From positions 1 through 40,716 of IMG/VR virus record IMGVR_UViG_3300009774_000011: DNA of 40,716 nt; one strand, given 5' to 3'. Source of the DNA: a virus. A program made the position numbers and the translations under genes. Positions 23,806 through 33,199 of the stretch are shown here, one piece after another. Numbering within the stretch: the first letter of the stretch is position 1; the number at the start of each line of letters is the position of its first letter. The notes below the pieces were generated by a model. It was not told where the DNA came from and searched no databases. It was given only the letters and a program-made list of their open reading frames with translations.

Positions 23806-24093
23806 TTACTCCGCCTCCACTGCTGACGCTTCAGCTGTGGGCAATTGGTTACAATCTCTGAATAAAATCTCTGCTTCAATCTTTTTCCCGAAGAATGATC
23901 TTGCGCACGAGAACCCGGCGAAAGTGATATTGGTGACTAATGCATAATAGGACCTGTCATGATTATCGTAAATACAATTCTGAATTTTATTAGTCGAATA
24001 ATAAAATCTTTTAGTCGATTTCTTTCCTACACTGAATACTGTCCCGGCTTCAAATTCGATACGGCTGAACGGTGGTAAATTAGAATTACTCAT
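23806..24093 (-). CDS. Hypothetical early phage protein
   Basis: The 95-aa product begins MSNSNLPPFSRIEFEAGTVF and ends in an acidic run (EASAVEAE). It contains SFFGKKIEAEIL and looks like a compact mixed alpha/beta domain. It lies just after the LuxR-type regulator gene on the early strand. No family is recognised. Confidence 0.5.
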   Translation of the reverse strand: MSNSNLPPFSRIEFEAGTVFSVGKKSTKRFYYSTNKIQNCIYDNHDRSYYALVTNITFAGFSCARSFFGKKIEAEILFRDCNQLPTAEASAVEAE

Positions 24094-24098
24094 GACGA

Positions 24099-24650
24099 TT
24101 ATTTTAATTTATTTTTATGCCAGTAATCAGTCAAAGCAGCAATATTGTGCAGATTCAATTTGGTTAGCATGTTATTCCGGTGATTGTTTACCGTAAAAAT
24201 GCTAAGGTGCAGTGCATTTGCTATTTCGTTTGTTTCTTTCCCTTCGGAAATCAGACGAAGTACATTCATTTCGGCAGGTGAAATCTTTGATGAACGGATT
24301 GGCTCACACACCACTTTCCAGTTTTTGCATTCCCCGCGTTTTGGACAACAACAGTATTCAAAAACGAACTGACCGCTGGCGTCAATATCATGGTGATTGT
24401 CAAATTGACTCCAGTTGCATTTTATGAATGCGCGTACGATTAAAAAATCATAATACGATCGGTTTAAAATGCTGTCCTTATAATCACCGGATAAAGCAGT
24501 AAATGCCTGGGGATAATTTTCACGAATTGTATCAAATAATTCTAAAACTATCGTTCTGTGGGTTTCATTTAATATATATGGACTCTTTTCCAGTTCTACC
24601 ACTTCTACATCCCCATTCGGGCGTGTGTGAAATTCTACGTTTTTAATCAT
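24099..24650 (-). CDS. LuxR-type HTH transcriptional regulator
   Basis: The product is 183 aa. The C-terminal ~60 residues (SPAEMNVLRLISEGKETNEI, then ANALHLSIFTVNNHRNNML) are a LuxR/GerE helix-turn-helix. Before it is a Cys-rich patch (YCCCPKRGECKNWKVVC), likely a zinc site. The N-terminal part has no receiver domain. It may switch on phage early or late genes. It is the second gene of the early operon after the divergent promoter and overlaps the first by 4 bp. Confidence 0.75.
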   Translation of the reverse strand: MIKNVEFHTRPNGDVEVVELEKSPYILNETHRTIVLELFDTIRENYPQAFTALSGDYKDSILNRSYYDFLIVRAFIKCNWSQFDNHHDIDASGQFVFEYCCCPKRGECKNWKVVCEPIRSSKISPAEMNVLRLISEGKETNEIANALHLSIFTVNNHRNNMLTKLNLHNIAALTDYWHKNKLK

Positions 24651-24856
24651 CTCTTAAAATTTTTCCCTGTTAGTTCTTCAAGTTTGCGTAATTCCAATTC
24701 ACTCCATGAATTCATCCTTAATTTGTAATAGAAAGTTGTGTAAGCCATGAAAGCAGGAGTAACCGAATCTCTGAGCTCACTTTTTGCATCAATGTCTAAA
24801 GACTCAAAATAGTCCTTAAAGCTCATTTCTTCATCATTTTCCACATTTGTTTTCAT
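24647..24856 (-). CDS. Small early protein next to repressor switch
   Basis: The 69-aa acidic helical product (MKTNVENDEEMSFKDYFESL, end SELELRKLEELTGKNFKR) is the first gene of the leftward operon and faces the repressor gene across a ~100-bp control region, as Cro-like genes do. It has no clear HTH, so it may be an anti-repressor or accessory protein. Confidence 0.5.
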   Translation of the reverse strand: MKTNVENDEEMSFKDYFESLDIDAKSELRDSVTPAFMAYTTFYYKLRMNSWSELELRKLEELTGKNFKR

Positions 24857-24955
24857 TAGTTCAATTATTAGTGCTATATTTATACTGCAAAACTAATATA
24901 TATATTTGTATTGACAGCATTAAAGTAGCGTTATTTTTCAATTATTTTTAAAAGA
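24857..24955. promoter_or_regulatory. Divergent lysogeny-switch promoter region
   Basis: The gap between the leftward early operon and the rightward repressor gene has a plus-strand TATATTTG at 24901-24908 and a minus-strand TAGTTTTG at 24888-24895, both fitting the Bacteroidota TAnnTTTG -7 consensus. They lie back to back within 21 bp, so a protein binding between them could switch one off as it allows the other. -33 elements are weak by eye. Confidence 0.45.
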
Positions 24956-25378
24956 ATGTATAATTTACAACATATCAAAATATTAGCAGAACAAAAAAAA
25001 GTGACGCTAAAAGAGATAATTATATACTGTGGGGTGAGTGAGGCAGGCTTCCATAAGTCTATAAAAACTCAAAGTATGGGCATTCAGACTATTAATAAAA
25101 TAGCTGATTTCTTTGGAGTTAGCATATCTGAATTGATAGGTGATGATGCATTTGTTGAGAACAAAGGAAATGATGTAAACGTTGAAAATGTGGGTATTTA
25201 TAAAAAACTCGTCACAACCCAGGAGGGGTTAATAGACAAGCAAGAGAAGCTCTACAATAGTTCAGTAAAAGAGATTCAAGACTTGAAAAAACAAGTCGAG
25301 AAATTAAAAAATGATCTCGAAATTTCACGTGGATATTCTATGGCTGCAGAACCACCGGTTAAACTAATCAAAAAATAA
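24956..25378 (+). CDS. Xre-type phage repressor (CI-like)
   Basis: The product is 140 aa. The N-terminal ~60 residues are an HTH_XRE domain (VTLKEIIIYCGVSEAGFHKS, then INKIADFFGVSISELIG). Residues ~85-120 are a coiled coil (LIDKQEKLYNSSVKEIQDL) likely for multimers. There is no LexA-type peptidase, so induction would need an anti-repressor. It is divergent from the early operon, the normal layout for a lysogeny repressor. Confidence 0.75.
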   Translation: MYNLQHIKILAEQKKVTLKEIIIYCGVSEAGFHKSIKTQSMGIQTINKIADFFGVSISELIGDDAFVENKGNDVNVENVGIYKKLVTTQEGLIDKQEKLYNSSVKEIQDLKKQVEKLKNDLEISRGYSMAAEPPVKLIKK

Positions 25379-25385
25379 GACTGTC

Positions 25386-25613
25386 ATGAAAACAAAACTC
25401 TACATCGAACAGAAAGACATCTCACCATTTAATGTCATGCTACAAAACTATGCAGAAGATTTCAGGAATGCTTTTAACCAAACTGTGAATCTGAATAATG
25501 TAGAGTATTATGAGGTCCGTGCCCCCGAAATGAAAGAATTTATCACCAGGCTCAAAGGAATCGTCTTTATGATGGAAAATGATCTAAAACCAAAAATTGT
25601 AGACCAATCGTAG
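25386..25613 (+). CDS. Small protein cotranscribed with repressor
   Basis: This 75-aa protein follows the repressor gene by 7 bp. It has MKTKLYIEQKDISPFNVMLQ at its start and FITRLKGIVFMMEND near its end, and a mixed alpha/beta composition. It may modulate repressor or exclude superinfection; no evidence is available beyond position. Its stop lies next to a tandem GTAGACCAAT repeat (25599 and 25610) of unknown purpose. Confidence 0.5.
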   Translation: MKTKLYIEQKDISPFNVMLQNYAEDFRNAFNQTVNLNNVEYYEVRAPEMKEFITRLKGIVFMMENDLKPKIVDQS

Positions 25614-25657
25614 ACCAATTGTTTCTAACTGGCTGGAATTAAGGTTAAATGTTGGTA

Positions 25658-25676
25658 CGCCAAGTACCTCATTAAA
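25658..25676. repeat. Putative attachment site, left copy
   Basis: The 19-bp CGCCAAGTACCTCATTAAA recurs once more at 38420. Here it lies in GGTAC-GCCAA-GTACC, a short inverted repeat resembling a tyrosine-recombinase core, and touches a terminator stem at its right end. Confidence 0.65.
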
Positions 25677-25720
25677 TACCTCTTAAATAGCTATAAATCA
25701 GCTTTATTTAAGAGGTATTT
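25674..25720 (+). terminator. Terminator with 16-bp stem beside left att copy
   Basis: AAATACCTCTTAAATA (25674-25689) pairs perfectly with 25705-25720 and is followed by TTATTATA on the plus strand. It would end the repressor-side transcript. The region 25721-26106 is A/T-rich without a recognised gene and holds the promoter of the next gene. Confidence 0.7.
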
Positions 25721-26070
25721 TTATTATAGGCTTAAAAAAAGGCTTAAATTCATCAAATTCCCCATAAATTTACTGGATAAACTCGACAATCGATCATATA
25801 TAAAATTGTTCTTTAAACTAGTTTTTCAAGCTTATTAAAGCCCTATTATATTTTCCTTAAAAAGCAATCACACGCTAGACTTCATATAAGAAGAAATAGA
25901 AAAACTACATTTATTAGATTGCTTAAATTATCAACTTCAAACTGAAGAATATTTTGATTTTAAAAAATTATAGTTTCAAAAAAAATATTTTAGATTGAGA
26001 TTACACCGAACCTTTATGAGAAAAAAGTCAATTAAATATATTTTATATGATACAATCAAATATAAATATG

Positions 26071-26078
26071 TATTTTTG
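26071..26078 (+). promoter_or_regulatory. Candidate -7 box for R-M operon
   Basis: TATTTTTG matches TAnnTTTG and lies 29 bp before the ATG at 26107. No clear -33 box is seen upstream. Confidence 0.35.
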
Positions 26079-26106
26079 CAAGTAGGTTTTTGAAATTTGG
26101 ATTACT

Positions 26107-29076
26107 ATGGAACAAACAAAACATTTCTTTAATCAATTAAATTTCGACTTTGATAAAGAGTTAAAACCAATCCACATTTTCTTTGATAATGATACTGAGT
26201 TAAATCTAAAAACTCACAATAATATTTTCAGATACATACCTTTGAATGAAAAGACACAATGTACATTTACAGTTGTCGATATTCAAAATTTAAATACAGA
26301 TGAACTTTTTGAAGTAAGAAAATACATTTGGAATGAAAACAAAAGCGATTTGTTATTTCTTAAAAACAAAACACAATTCGACCTTTGTTATGCTTTCACT
26401 GACCCTCTTAAACAAATTGTATTAATAGATTCCTTTACTGGAGAAGAATCGGACTTAACTTTGTTAGAAAAAATTGGCAAAGACAATTTTGACACTGGAT
26501 TATTTTGGGAAGTTTATAAGGATGTTCAAGATAAAATCAAACAAAACAGACTAACCGTTGACAAAAGTTTAGTAAAGACACTTCGTTTTTTAAGGGAAAA
26601 ATTACAATTTGAATATGAAACAACTATTCCTAATAAGGAACTAAGAGACAATATAATTCAAGCATTAATTGATAGAACCCTATTTATCAAGTTTCTTGAA
26701 GATAAGCATATAATCAATTCTTTCTTTTATTACCATTTTTTTAAGGAAGAAACAACATATGTTGAACTTTTAAAATCAAACAAATATGATTTAATCAACG
26801 ACTTATTTAACATAATAAATAAGATATTTAACAACTCCCTTTTTGAATCACCTCGAATTCCCCAAAATTATCTTTTAGAATCAACTCTGAAACTTATTGC
26901 AGATGCTTTAGAAAGAAAAGATTTTGAAACTGGACAACTTTCCTTATTTGGTTACAGGTTCGATATTATTCCCACAGAATTTATTGGGCATGTATATGAA
27001 ATGTTTTTTGATGAAAGTCAATCAGATAATGGAATTTTTTATACACCTGAAGGACTTGCTAAATTAATCGTTAATGAGACTATCTCTAATACAGGAAAGA
27101 TATTAGATCCGTCTTGCGGTTCAGGAATGTTTTTAGTTGTAGCTTTACGCAAGCTTTTAGAAAATGAGCAACTTTTAAGTTCTTCTAAAGTTGAAGACAT
27201 ACCGAAAAGGAATAAAATTTTATGTAATTATATTTTTGGTATTGAAAAACAAGAGAATGCAAGAAGATTATGTATATTATCATTATATTTAGAACTTTTA
27301 TCAGGTATTAATCCCGATGAATTAAAAGAATACATAAAAAATAAGATTTCATCAGATAAAGATTTTAAAGTATTTCCTTATGACTTCACATCCAATATAG
27401 TACATTCAAACGCCTTAGAAGTTCAATCTATTAATCATATAAATGATTTCGAATATATTATAGGGAATCCTCCCTTTCTACAAATAAAAGAAAAAGAAGA
27501 AGAGGAGTTATTTTGGAAAAAACATGAAGATACTGTTAGTAATAGACAATTATCTCAATGCTTTTTTATAAAAATAAAGGAATGGTGCAATGATAAAACA
27601 AAATTAGGATTTGTATCAAATCTTTCAAATTTTAACAGTGACTCATCGATTAAATTTCAAAACTTTTTCTTCACTCATTATTGCATATCTAAGTTTTATA
27701 ATCTTACAGAAGTTAAATCTATATTATTTGAAAATGCAAATGAAAGCACAGCTGTAATTCTTTTCTCAAATGGTTATTTAGAAAATAATGAGCTCCTGTT
27801 TTTAACACCTCATCTAACTGCATTTTCAAAATTATTCAAAATCATTTTATTAAGAGATGATGATCTTGTACGTATAAAACAAAATGATTTAAAAGACGAA
27901 GTAGTAACATTAAGAGATTATTTTTCAGGAGATTTAAATGATTTGATGTTGGCTGATAAAATATATAATCAATGTATTTCATTTAGTGAGTATTTAATGC
28001 CAGATGCAGTGAGTTCAACTCAATTTGATATAAATAACGGAATTCAGATATTTGGAAAAAAAAGCACTCCTCCTGATTGGAAAAACTATTCAAAGGTTTC
28101 CAAAAAAGAATTCAAGAAAAATTATCTAAATGATTTCACTAAACCAGTAAAAGATTCTAATCATAATATCCCTTATTTGGAATGTTCAAATATTGATTCA
28201 TTCCAAATAAAAGGTAAATTTTTATATTTTGAATCAAATATTGAGAAATATAAAAAAGTATTTGAAAGAGTTCGTGTCAATGAAGATTATATTGGAAAAA
28301 GAATCTTATTTCCAAGAATTGGGAATCAAATCAGGGCAGTATATATTGAAAAACCGACATATTATTGCTTTGATATTTTTTCAATTAGACTTAAGGATGA
28401 TAATAACTATTTTTTGATATTAGCATTGCTTAATTCAAGTTTAATGAATTATTATTTAACTATCAAACATAGAAAGAGATTAAGTGATTCATATCCTAAA
28501 ATCACGATGAATGATATTCTAAAACTTCCTATACCAATAATATATGATGAAACATTAATAAATGATATTTCAAATTTAGCGAAGAATCTTACTTATGGAC
28601 ATTTGTCTTTTGAACAACACAAGAACAATCTTGATGATTTAATTTTTGATTTATATGGATTGAATAACTTTGAGAAACAACGAGTTAAGGATTTTTCAAT
28701 AAAAACACAAAAAGTTTCAGTACAAAACATGAATGATTATATATACTCATTCATGGAAGTTGTCAAACATCATTTGAGACCTAAAATTGATATTAGAATT
28801 TCTCAATATTCCGATAGAAAATTGAAATCAAGCTTCATTGGAGTAAAGTTTGAATTTTTGTCTGGAAATTCTCAAAATATTAATCCTGAAACCGTCGTTA
28901 ATTATAGTTTAATCAAGCTATTAATGGAGATCGGAAATAAAAATATACATACAATAAAAAGCAAAATTTATGGTGAAAATAGTCTTTTTATAATTCGCGA
29001 AAACGAGTTAAAAAACTGGTCAAATTCAAAAGCATTTACAGATGCTAAAGAATTCCTAAAAGATATAATAAAATAA
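26107..29076 (+). CDS. Type II N6-adenine DNA methyltransferase (Eco57I-like)
   Basis: The product is 989 aa. A helical N-terminal ~300 residues ends in YEMFFDESQSDNGIFYTPEG. Then come SAM motif I ILDPSCGSGMFLVV near residue 333 and catalytic motif IV IIGNPPFLQ near 453. The C-terminal half is the target-recognition domain (KSNYYLTIKH-type region near 780). No nuclease motif is seen. The downstream 249-aa gene shares one base of its stop codon (TAATG), so the pair is coupled. It methylates host DNA to protect it from the partner enzyme. Codons are very A/T-rich. Confidence 0.85.
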   Translation: MEQTKHFFNQLNFDFDKELKPIHIFFDNDTELNLKTHNNIFRYIPLNEKTQCTFTVVDIQNLNTDELFEVRKYIWNENKSDLLFLKNKTQFDLCYAFTDPLKQIVLIDSFTGEESDLTLLEKIGKDNFDTGLFWEVYKDVQDKIKQNRLTVDKSLVKTLRFLREKLQFEYETTIPNKELRDNIIQALIDRTLFIKFLEDKHIINSFFYYHFFKEETTYVELLKSNKYDLINDLFNIINKIFNNSLFESPRIPQNYLLESTLKLIADALERKDFETGQLSLFGYRFDIIPTEFIGHVYEMFFDESQSDNGIFYTPEGLAKLIVNETISNTGKILDPSCGSGMFLVVALRKLLENEQLLSSSKVEDIPKRNKILCNYIFGIEKQENARRLCILSLYLELLSGINPDELKEYIKNKISSDKDFKVFPYDFTSNIVHSNALEVQSINHINDFEYIIGNPPFLQIKEKEEEELFWKKHEDTVSNRQLSQCFFIKIKEWCNDKTKLGFVSNLSNFNSDSSIKFQNFFFTHYCISKFYNLTEVKSILFENANESTAVILFSNGYLENNELLFLTPHLTAFSKLFKIILLRDDDLVRIKQNDLKDEVVTLRDYFSGDLNDLMLADKIYNQCISFSEYLMPDAVSSTQFDINNGIQIFGKKSTPPDWKNYSKVSKKEFKKNYLNDFTKPVKDSNHNIPYLECSNIDSFQIKGKFLYFESNIEKYKKVFERVRVNEDYIGKRILFPRIGNQIRAVYIEKPTYYCFDIFSIRLKDDNNYFLILALLNSSLMNYYLTIKHRKRLSDSYPKITMNDILKLPIPIIYDETLINDISNLAKNLTYGHLSFEQHKNNLDDLIFDLYGLNNFEKQRVKDFSIKTQKVSVQNMNDYIYSFMEVVKHHLRPKIDIRISQYSDRKLKSSFIGVKFEFLSGNSQNINPETVVNYSLIKLLMEIGNKNIHTIKSKIYGENSLFIIRENELKNWSNSKAFTDAKEFLKDIIK

Positions 29077-29825
29077 TGGGTGTAACATTTCTTCATATAG
29101 AATCAGAAAAATATGCTGGAGAGCTTGACGCACTTTCTAAAATCTCTTCTATTTTAAAAGACTCAGGTTTAAAAAGAAATGATAAATTTTGGACTGAGTT
29201 AATTATGACTTTTTTTAAAGATTTATACGAAAATATGTCGCATGATGAAAAATCAATTCTACAGAATAAAAATGAGAGAGAAATAAAAGAATTTATTAGA
29301 CGAAAGCTGGAATTAAATAAAAGTTTTTCAGAAAATTATCTTTTAATAGTTGATTTGGAAACACAAAACAGTCATTCTAAATTATTAGGATATTACGATG
29401 TTAAGGTTAGAAGTAGTTGCTGGAATAGTTATTTCACATTTGAATGCAAATGCCTAGATAATACTGCATTTTCAATATCGGAATATGTATATAATCCCAA
29501 TAAAAACAGTAAAAATAAGGGAAAATACGAAGATGGAGGCATGTATCGGTTTTTGATAAATAAGTATTCAACCAATTTAAATTTTGGAGGTATGATAGGA
29601 TTTTTACAAAAAGGAAGTTTAAAAACAACTAAAAAGTCAATTTGTAATCAAATCCAAAGTCTATGCTTAATAGATAGTGACATTGAATTTGGTAATTTAA
29701 TTGGAATTTGTGATACTATTGATGAATATATCTTCTTTACAGATCATAACAGGTATGATATTATTGAAAAAAAACAATGCGGATCTATCAAACTTCATCA
29801 TCTTATTTATGACTTTACGGCTTAA
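29076..29825 (+). CDS. PD-(D/E)XK-like restriction endonuclease candidate
   Basis: The product is 249 aa. It has a helical N-terminus, then a nuclease-like core with Asp near residue 107 (GYYDVKVRSS) and ECK at about 122 (YFTFECKCLD), the D...ExK pattern of PD-(D/E)XK enzymes. Coupling with the methylase gene is by TAATG overlap, and size is normal for a Type II enzyme. The family is not one I can name, and the specificity is unknown. Together with the methylase it likely blocks foreign phage DNA. Confidence 0.65.
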   Translation: MGVTFLHIESEKYAGELDALSKISSILKDSGLKRNDKFWTELIMTFFKDLYENMSHDEKSILQNKNEREIKEFIRRKLELNKSFSENYLLIVDLETQNSHSKLLGYYDVKVRSSCWNSYFTFECKCLDNTAFSISEYVYNPNKNSKNKGKYEDGGMYRFLINKYSTNLNFGGMIGFLQKGSLKTTKKSICNQIQSLCLIDSDIEFGNLIGICDTIDEYIFFTDHNRYDIIEKKQCGSIKLHHLIYDFTA

Positions 29826-30013
29826 TTAATAAGTTGAAATATTCAAAATAAGCAATTGAGGCATTGAATTTGAAAATACATCTTTATAATAATTCCGAAA
29901 ATTAAGACAATACATAAAAAATAATTGAACCCAGATTAAGTACTCCTTAGAAAAATTTATTTATTTGGCGATAAGAATCTACTTATACTTCCTAAATTAC
30001 CACGATTAAATGC

Positions 30014-30340
30014 CGTATACAACAGTTTCTTATCAGAATGAGCTAATCTTATGCCTGAGTCTAAAGGAGGTGTTTAAAATGCTGGAATTTCAAAAAAAAT
30101 CCCAGTCGATAAATACTTTCTTATTTCAAGGAATTTCATTTCATACTTTTGATTTATTAAACAGAAGTATATTAATTCCAAATTATCACTGAATTAATGA
30201 ACAATTATTTACTCTTTCATTTTACTACGATTCCTTTGAATTCATTGAATTACTCAACCCACCAATATTTATATACAGATACCATAAATATAGAACCACA
30301 AAGAAAATTCAATCTTTATTATTGTGTATCTAAATTTCTA
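30014..30340. repeat. Diverged direct repeat, left copy
   Basis: It aligns in the same orientation with about 33200-33530, sharing blocks such as GTTTAAAATGCT, CAGTCGATAAATACTTT, TTGAATTCATTGAAT and ATACCATAAATA over ~330 bp with small gaps. The sequence is non-coding. The two copies bracket the second methylase and SIR2 remnant. Limits are approximate. From 29826 to its start there is only A/T-rich DNA. Confidence 0.65.
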
Positions 30341-30543
30341 AACATCACTGTTTCACAATATAACTTATACAATGAAGCCTTGATTAAATTATAAATTTTA
30401 TCTTCCGGTTTTTGCTTACTTAGTTCAGTTAGTAAAATCTCTATGTTACCAAGTGTAGATAAATATGGATTGGATACTCCAGAACCAATTAGGAAATTGA
30501 TATTACAAGATTGTAGTAAATCTTTTATATTTTCTAACTTCAT
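30319..30543 (-). pseudogene. Truncated SIR2-like gene
   Basis: Only 74 residues remain. Residues ~14-28 (INFLIGSGVSNPYLSTLGN) match the NAD-binding glycine motif at the N-terminus of SIR2-family defence proteins, which normally continue for 250 residues or more. The frame ends where the diverged direct repeat begins (about 30340), so the repeat's arrival probably cut the gene. It starts 19 bp after the upstream methylase stop, in the same operon. Confidence 0.65.
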
Positions 30544-30562
30544 TTTAGTTTTATATTACTTA

Positions 30563-32947
30563 TTATACCTTCAAAAATCCTAATTCATACACCTGCGGTT
30601 GTAACTTTTCGCTTAGGGCTTTGTAAGCTTCTTCGAACGGTTTAAAACTAACAGGTACAAAATCACCGCCTGAATTGCGTGCTTGCAATGCCTTACGGAT
30701 TTGATACCAACCTACATCAGAACGGTTCAGCTTCAATTCGTCTCGAACTGATCTTCCATCGATATGAGCAAAATAGGCTTGCCAAAGTACTTTTCCTTCT
30801 TGCAAAACTTCTTGTGCTTCGGGGGAGAAAGTTTTATTGGCCATATATTTAACCATAAAATCCGACTCAAAACGCTCAGATGCTCCAACTTCTTCTTCGG
30901 TATAAGGAATAAAATGATTTATTATCGACCACTTCTTATTGTTCCACTCCAACTCATTAGCACTAGCGGTAAGATTGCTTCCATTAAATAACATCCATAC
31001 TAGACAGTCATTCTTAAACTCATCAATAAGTGGTTCCGTGGGTTGTAAAAATTGGTCTCTATCATTAAGCCAGGTGGGTTTAACCAATCGGCGAACTGAA
31101 AATACAATAGCACTTTGCCATAGATTTTGAGTAGTAACAAATATAGTTCCTGCACTGCCGTAACCTGATGATAGTAGAGATTGTGTAGATGCATTTTGAA
31201 TATCAGGACCTTTTATAACTAAACAAGCAATAGCATCGTTTGCCCATTTAGTTCCTCTTAAATCTTTACTTGCAGTAGCAGGAGTTATTGCATTTTTTAA
31301 AGGAATAACATTAACTTTATTTGCTTTAGGTCTAATAATCCAATTACTTAATAAATTGCTTACAGCAACATTTTGGAATTTTTTCTCTCCAATCGGCAGT
31401 GCATTCTTATCTAATACATCTGTTGTTATTTCAACAATTTGTTGTCTTCTCTTATCATTTTTATTTGTTTGCCACACTAAAAAACCTATTGGAAAATTTC
31501 CACTTAACCCATCAAATGCTTTACTGTGTACCACAAATCCTCCTAAATATTTGGCATTCCATATTTCGCGGAATTTTTCAAAATTAGATGAATTTACATA
31601 TTTTAACGTACTGAACATTGCTAAGGTTGCAGTTGGAATCTCACGAGAAATTCGAACCAAAAACTGAACAAATAATTCTCGTTTTGCATAACCAAATTCA
31701 GTCATGCTTTTTGAAATAAATGTTGTAGAAACATCCGTTTTTGCTTCATGTCCTAATGTGTCTCCCGATTCCGCATACGGTGGATTAATCAATACCAATA
31801 TCTTTTTACCATCGGCAATGGTTTTACGGAGGCTTTCGGGAATTTTATTGGTGAGAGTATAATCTATTTTTCCATCGTCGCTAATATCATCGTTCAGATA
31901 ATCGTATTGAAACCGCTGTGCAGACACACAGGTTTTGGCGGCTTTCATTACATCCACATCGGCGGCATCCAGCGTACTCATATAAATATTACGTGGGTTG
32001 CTGTGTTTTACTTCGAGGTTACCTACACCGCAGCACATATCCCAAACAATGTATTCGCGCTGCCAATTTTCGCCCAAGGTTTCAGTTAATTTATCGTAGG
32101 CTTTATCTACCACAGTCAACGGTGTATAGTAAGCTCCTTTGAAACTCCGTTCGTCCAACGGAATAAGACTGTCGCGTCGTTCTAATAAATAGTTACGGTA
32201 TTCGGCTTTGGGTGGTTTGTGATAAATAGCCCAAAACTGACGATAGCCTTCTTTGTTACCTAGTTCGAAAATATGTCCGCCCAAACTAAATACAGGAGCT
32301 CCATTTTTATGCATTAACTCAGCGGGTAGATTCTCGTGCGTGGAAACCGTGCCATCGTGCATAATATCGGCATAAAACAGTAAAACATAATCATCATCTG
32401 ACACACCTTTAATTTCACGACCAATCATCAACACCCATTTATCAAATACTTGTTTCAGGTTGTCGGGAGTGATTTGTATACGAATGATATCGCCGTTTTT
32501 AATGGCATTTTTAATGGTACTGATAAATTCCTGTTCGTGAGTTTCGATTTTGAAAGAAACAAAGTGTGTTCCTATGTGTGCCGAAATAGCATCCAACGCT
32601 TCTTGCGATGGTTTTGTACTGGCTGATCTACCCCATTTTATTGTATTCTTAGCTAGAAATGGAACAACATCAGCACTTTTCATAATGGCGGCCTTTTGCG
32701 TATCAATTACTGCTAAAAATGGCGGAATATATTCCCCTTTATTTAATGCCTGTTGAACATAATGCATTAGTTGAGTGAACATAACGTAGGTTGAGTTCTT
32801 ACCTCCATCTTTCGCTTCGAACCAAATTTCCTTAGTTTGAATGTCAATCAGATTCTTTTGATATTCCTTTAATCCCAATGCTTTAATATAAGCATCCTTC
32901 ACATCTTCTTCGCTGCTGGCTTGTTGTAGTTTTTGATAAAGGGTCAT
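30563..32947 (-). CDS. Probable Type IIG restriction-methylase
   Basis: The product is 794 aa. N-terminal residues 35-46 (DIQTKEIWFEAK) give a D...ExK nuclease-like site. SAM motif I WDMCCGVGNLEVKH is near 304 and motif IV LINPPYAESG near 388. The C-terminal half, from ~480 on, looks like a target-recognition domain. Fusion of nuclease and methylase in one chain defines Type IIG enzymes. Base composition is clearly richer in G+C than the flanking A/T-rich genes, suggesting separate entry. It is followed by the cut SIR2-like gene. Confidence 0.75.
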   Translation of the reverse strand: MTLYQKLQQASSEEDVKDAYIKALGLKEYQKNLIDIQTKEIWFEAKDGGKNSTYVMFTQLMHYVQQALNKGEYIPPFLAVIDTQKAAIMKSADVVPFLAKNTIKWGRSASTKPSQEALDAISAHIGTHFVSFKIETHEQEFISTIKNAIKNGDIIRIQITPDNLKQVFDKWVLMIGREIKGVSDDDYVLLFYADIMHDGTVSTHENLPAELMHKNGAPVFSLGGHIFELGNKEGYRQFWAIYHKPPKAEYRNYLLERRDSLIPLDERSFKGAYYTPLTVVDKAYDKLTETLGENWQREYIVWDMCCGVGNLEVKHSNPRNIYMSTLDAADVDVMKAAKTCVSAQRFQYDYLNDDISDDGKIDYTLTNKIPESLRKTIADGKKILVLINPPYAESGDTLGHEAKTDVSTTFISKSMTEFGYAKRELFVQFLVRISREIPTATLAMFSTLKYVNSSNFEKFREIWNAKYLGGFVVHSKAFDGLSGNFPIGFLVWQTNKNDKRRQQIVEITTDVLDKNALPIGEKKFQNVAVSNLLSNWIIRPKANKVNVIPLKNAITPATASKDLRGTKWANDAIACLVIKGPDIQNASTQSLLSSGYGSAGTIFVTTQNLWQSAIVFSVRRLVKPTWLNDRDQFLQPTEPLIDEFKNDCLVWMLFNGSNLTASANELEWNNKKWSIINHFIPYTEEEVGASERFESDFMVKYMANKTFSPEAQEVLQEGKVLWQAYFAHIDGRSVRDELKLNRSDVGWYQIRKALQARNSGGDFVPVSFKPFEEAYKALSEKLQPQVYELGFLKV

Positions 32948-33199
32948 TTGTAGTTTGTAGTTAGTAGTCTTAACGGATTTTTCGCCCCAAAGTTAAGTAT
33001 TGTTTCCATAATAATAACATTTCAGATCAGAATAATTGGAGTAATTTACTTGACAGCTATTATGTTTACTCTTTATTTTATCATATAAATCTTTTCTTTC
33101 TGAAATGCTTCCAAAGTATTGACACAAGAGAAAACAGAACATAAGCAGATATTAGTTACTACTGCAACACACTTTACAACTCGAGAGCCTGTTTAGGCG

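Larger units (their letters stand above)
1..25657 (-). mobile_element. Temperate prophage (left end outside window)
   Basis: Head genes (S49 protease, capsid, terminase, portal-like), a primase-helicase, a divergent repressor region and a DGR lie in one long minus-strand series, as in a tailed temperate phage. Tail and lysis genes are not visible and probably lie beyond position 1. The right limit is inferred from the first copy of the 19-bp repeat at 25658, just after the last plus-strand early gene. No integrase is present inside this block, so it is either off the left edge or is the one at 36776-38005. Confidence 0.85.

Noticed and set aside
25599-25619. Tandem GTAGACCAAT as start of a CRISPR array
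   Set aside because: Only two 10-bp copies 11 bp apart; no spacers, further repeats or cas genes in the window.
30010-30192. 60-codon frame inside the left diverged repeat
   Set aside because: The frame is not kept in the right copy of the repeat, and the product looks random.
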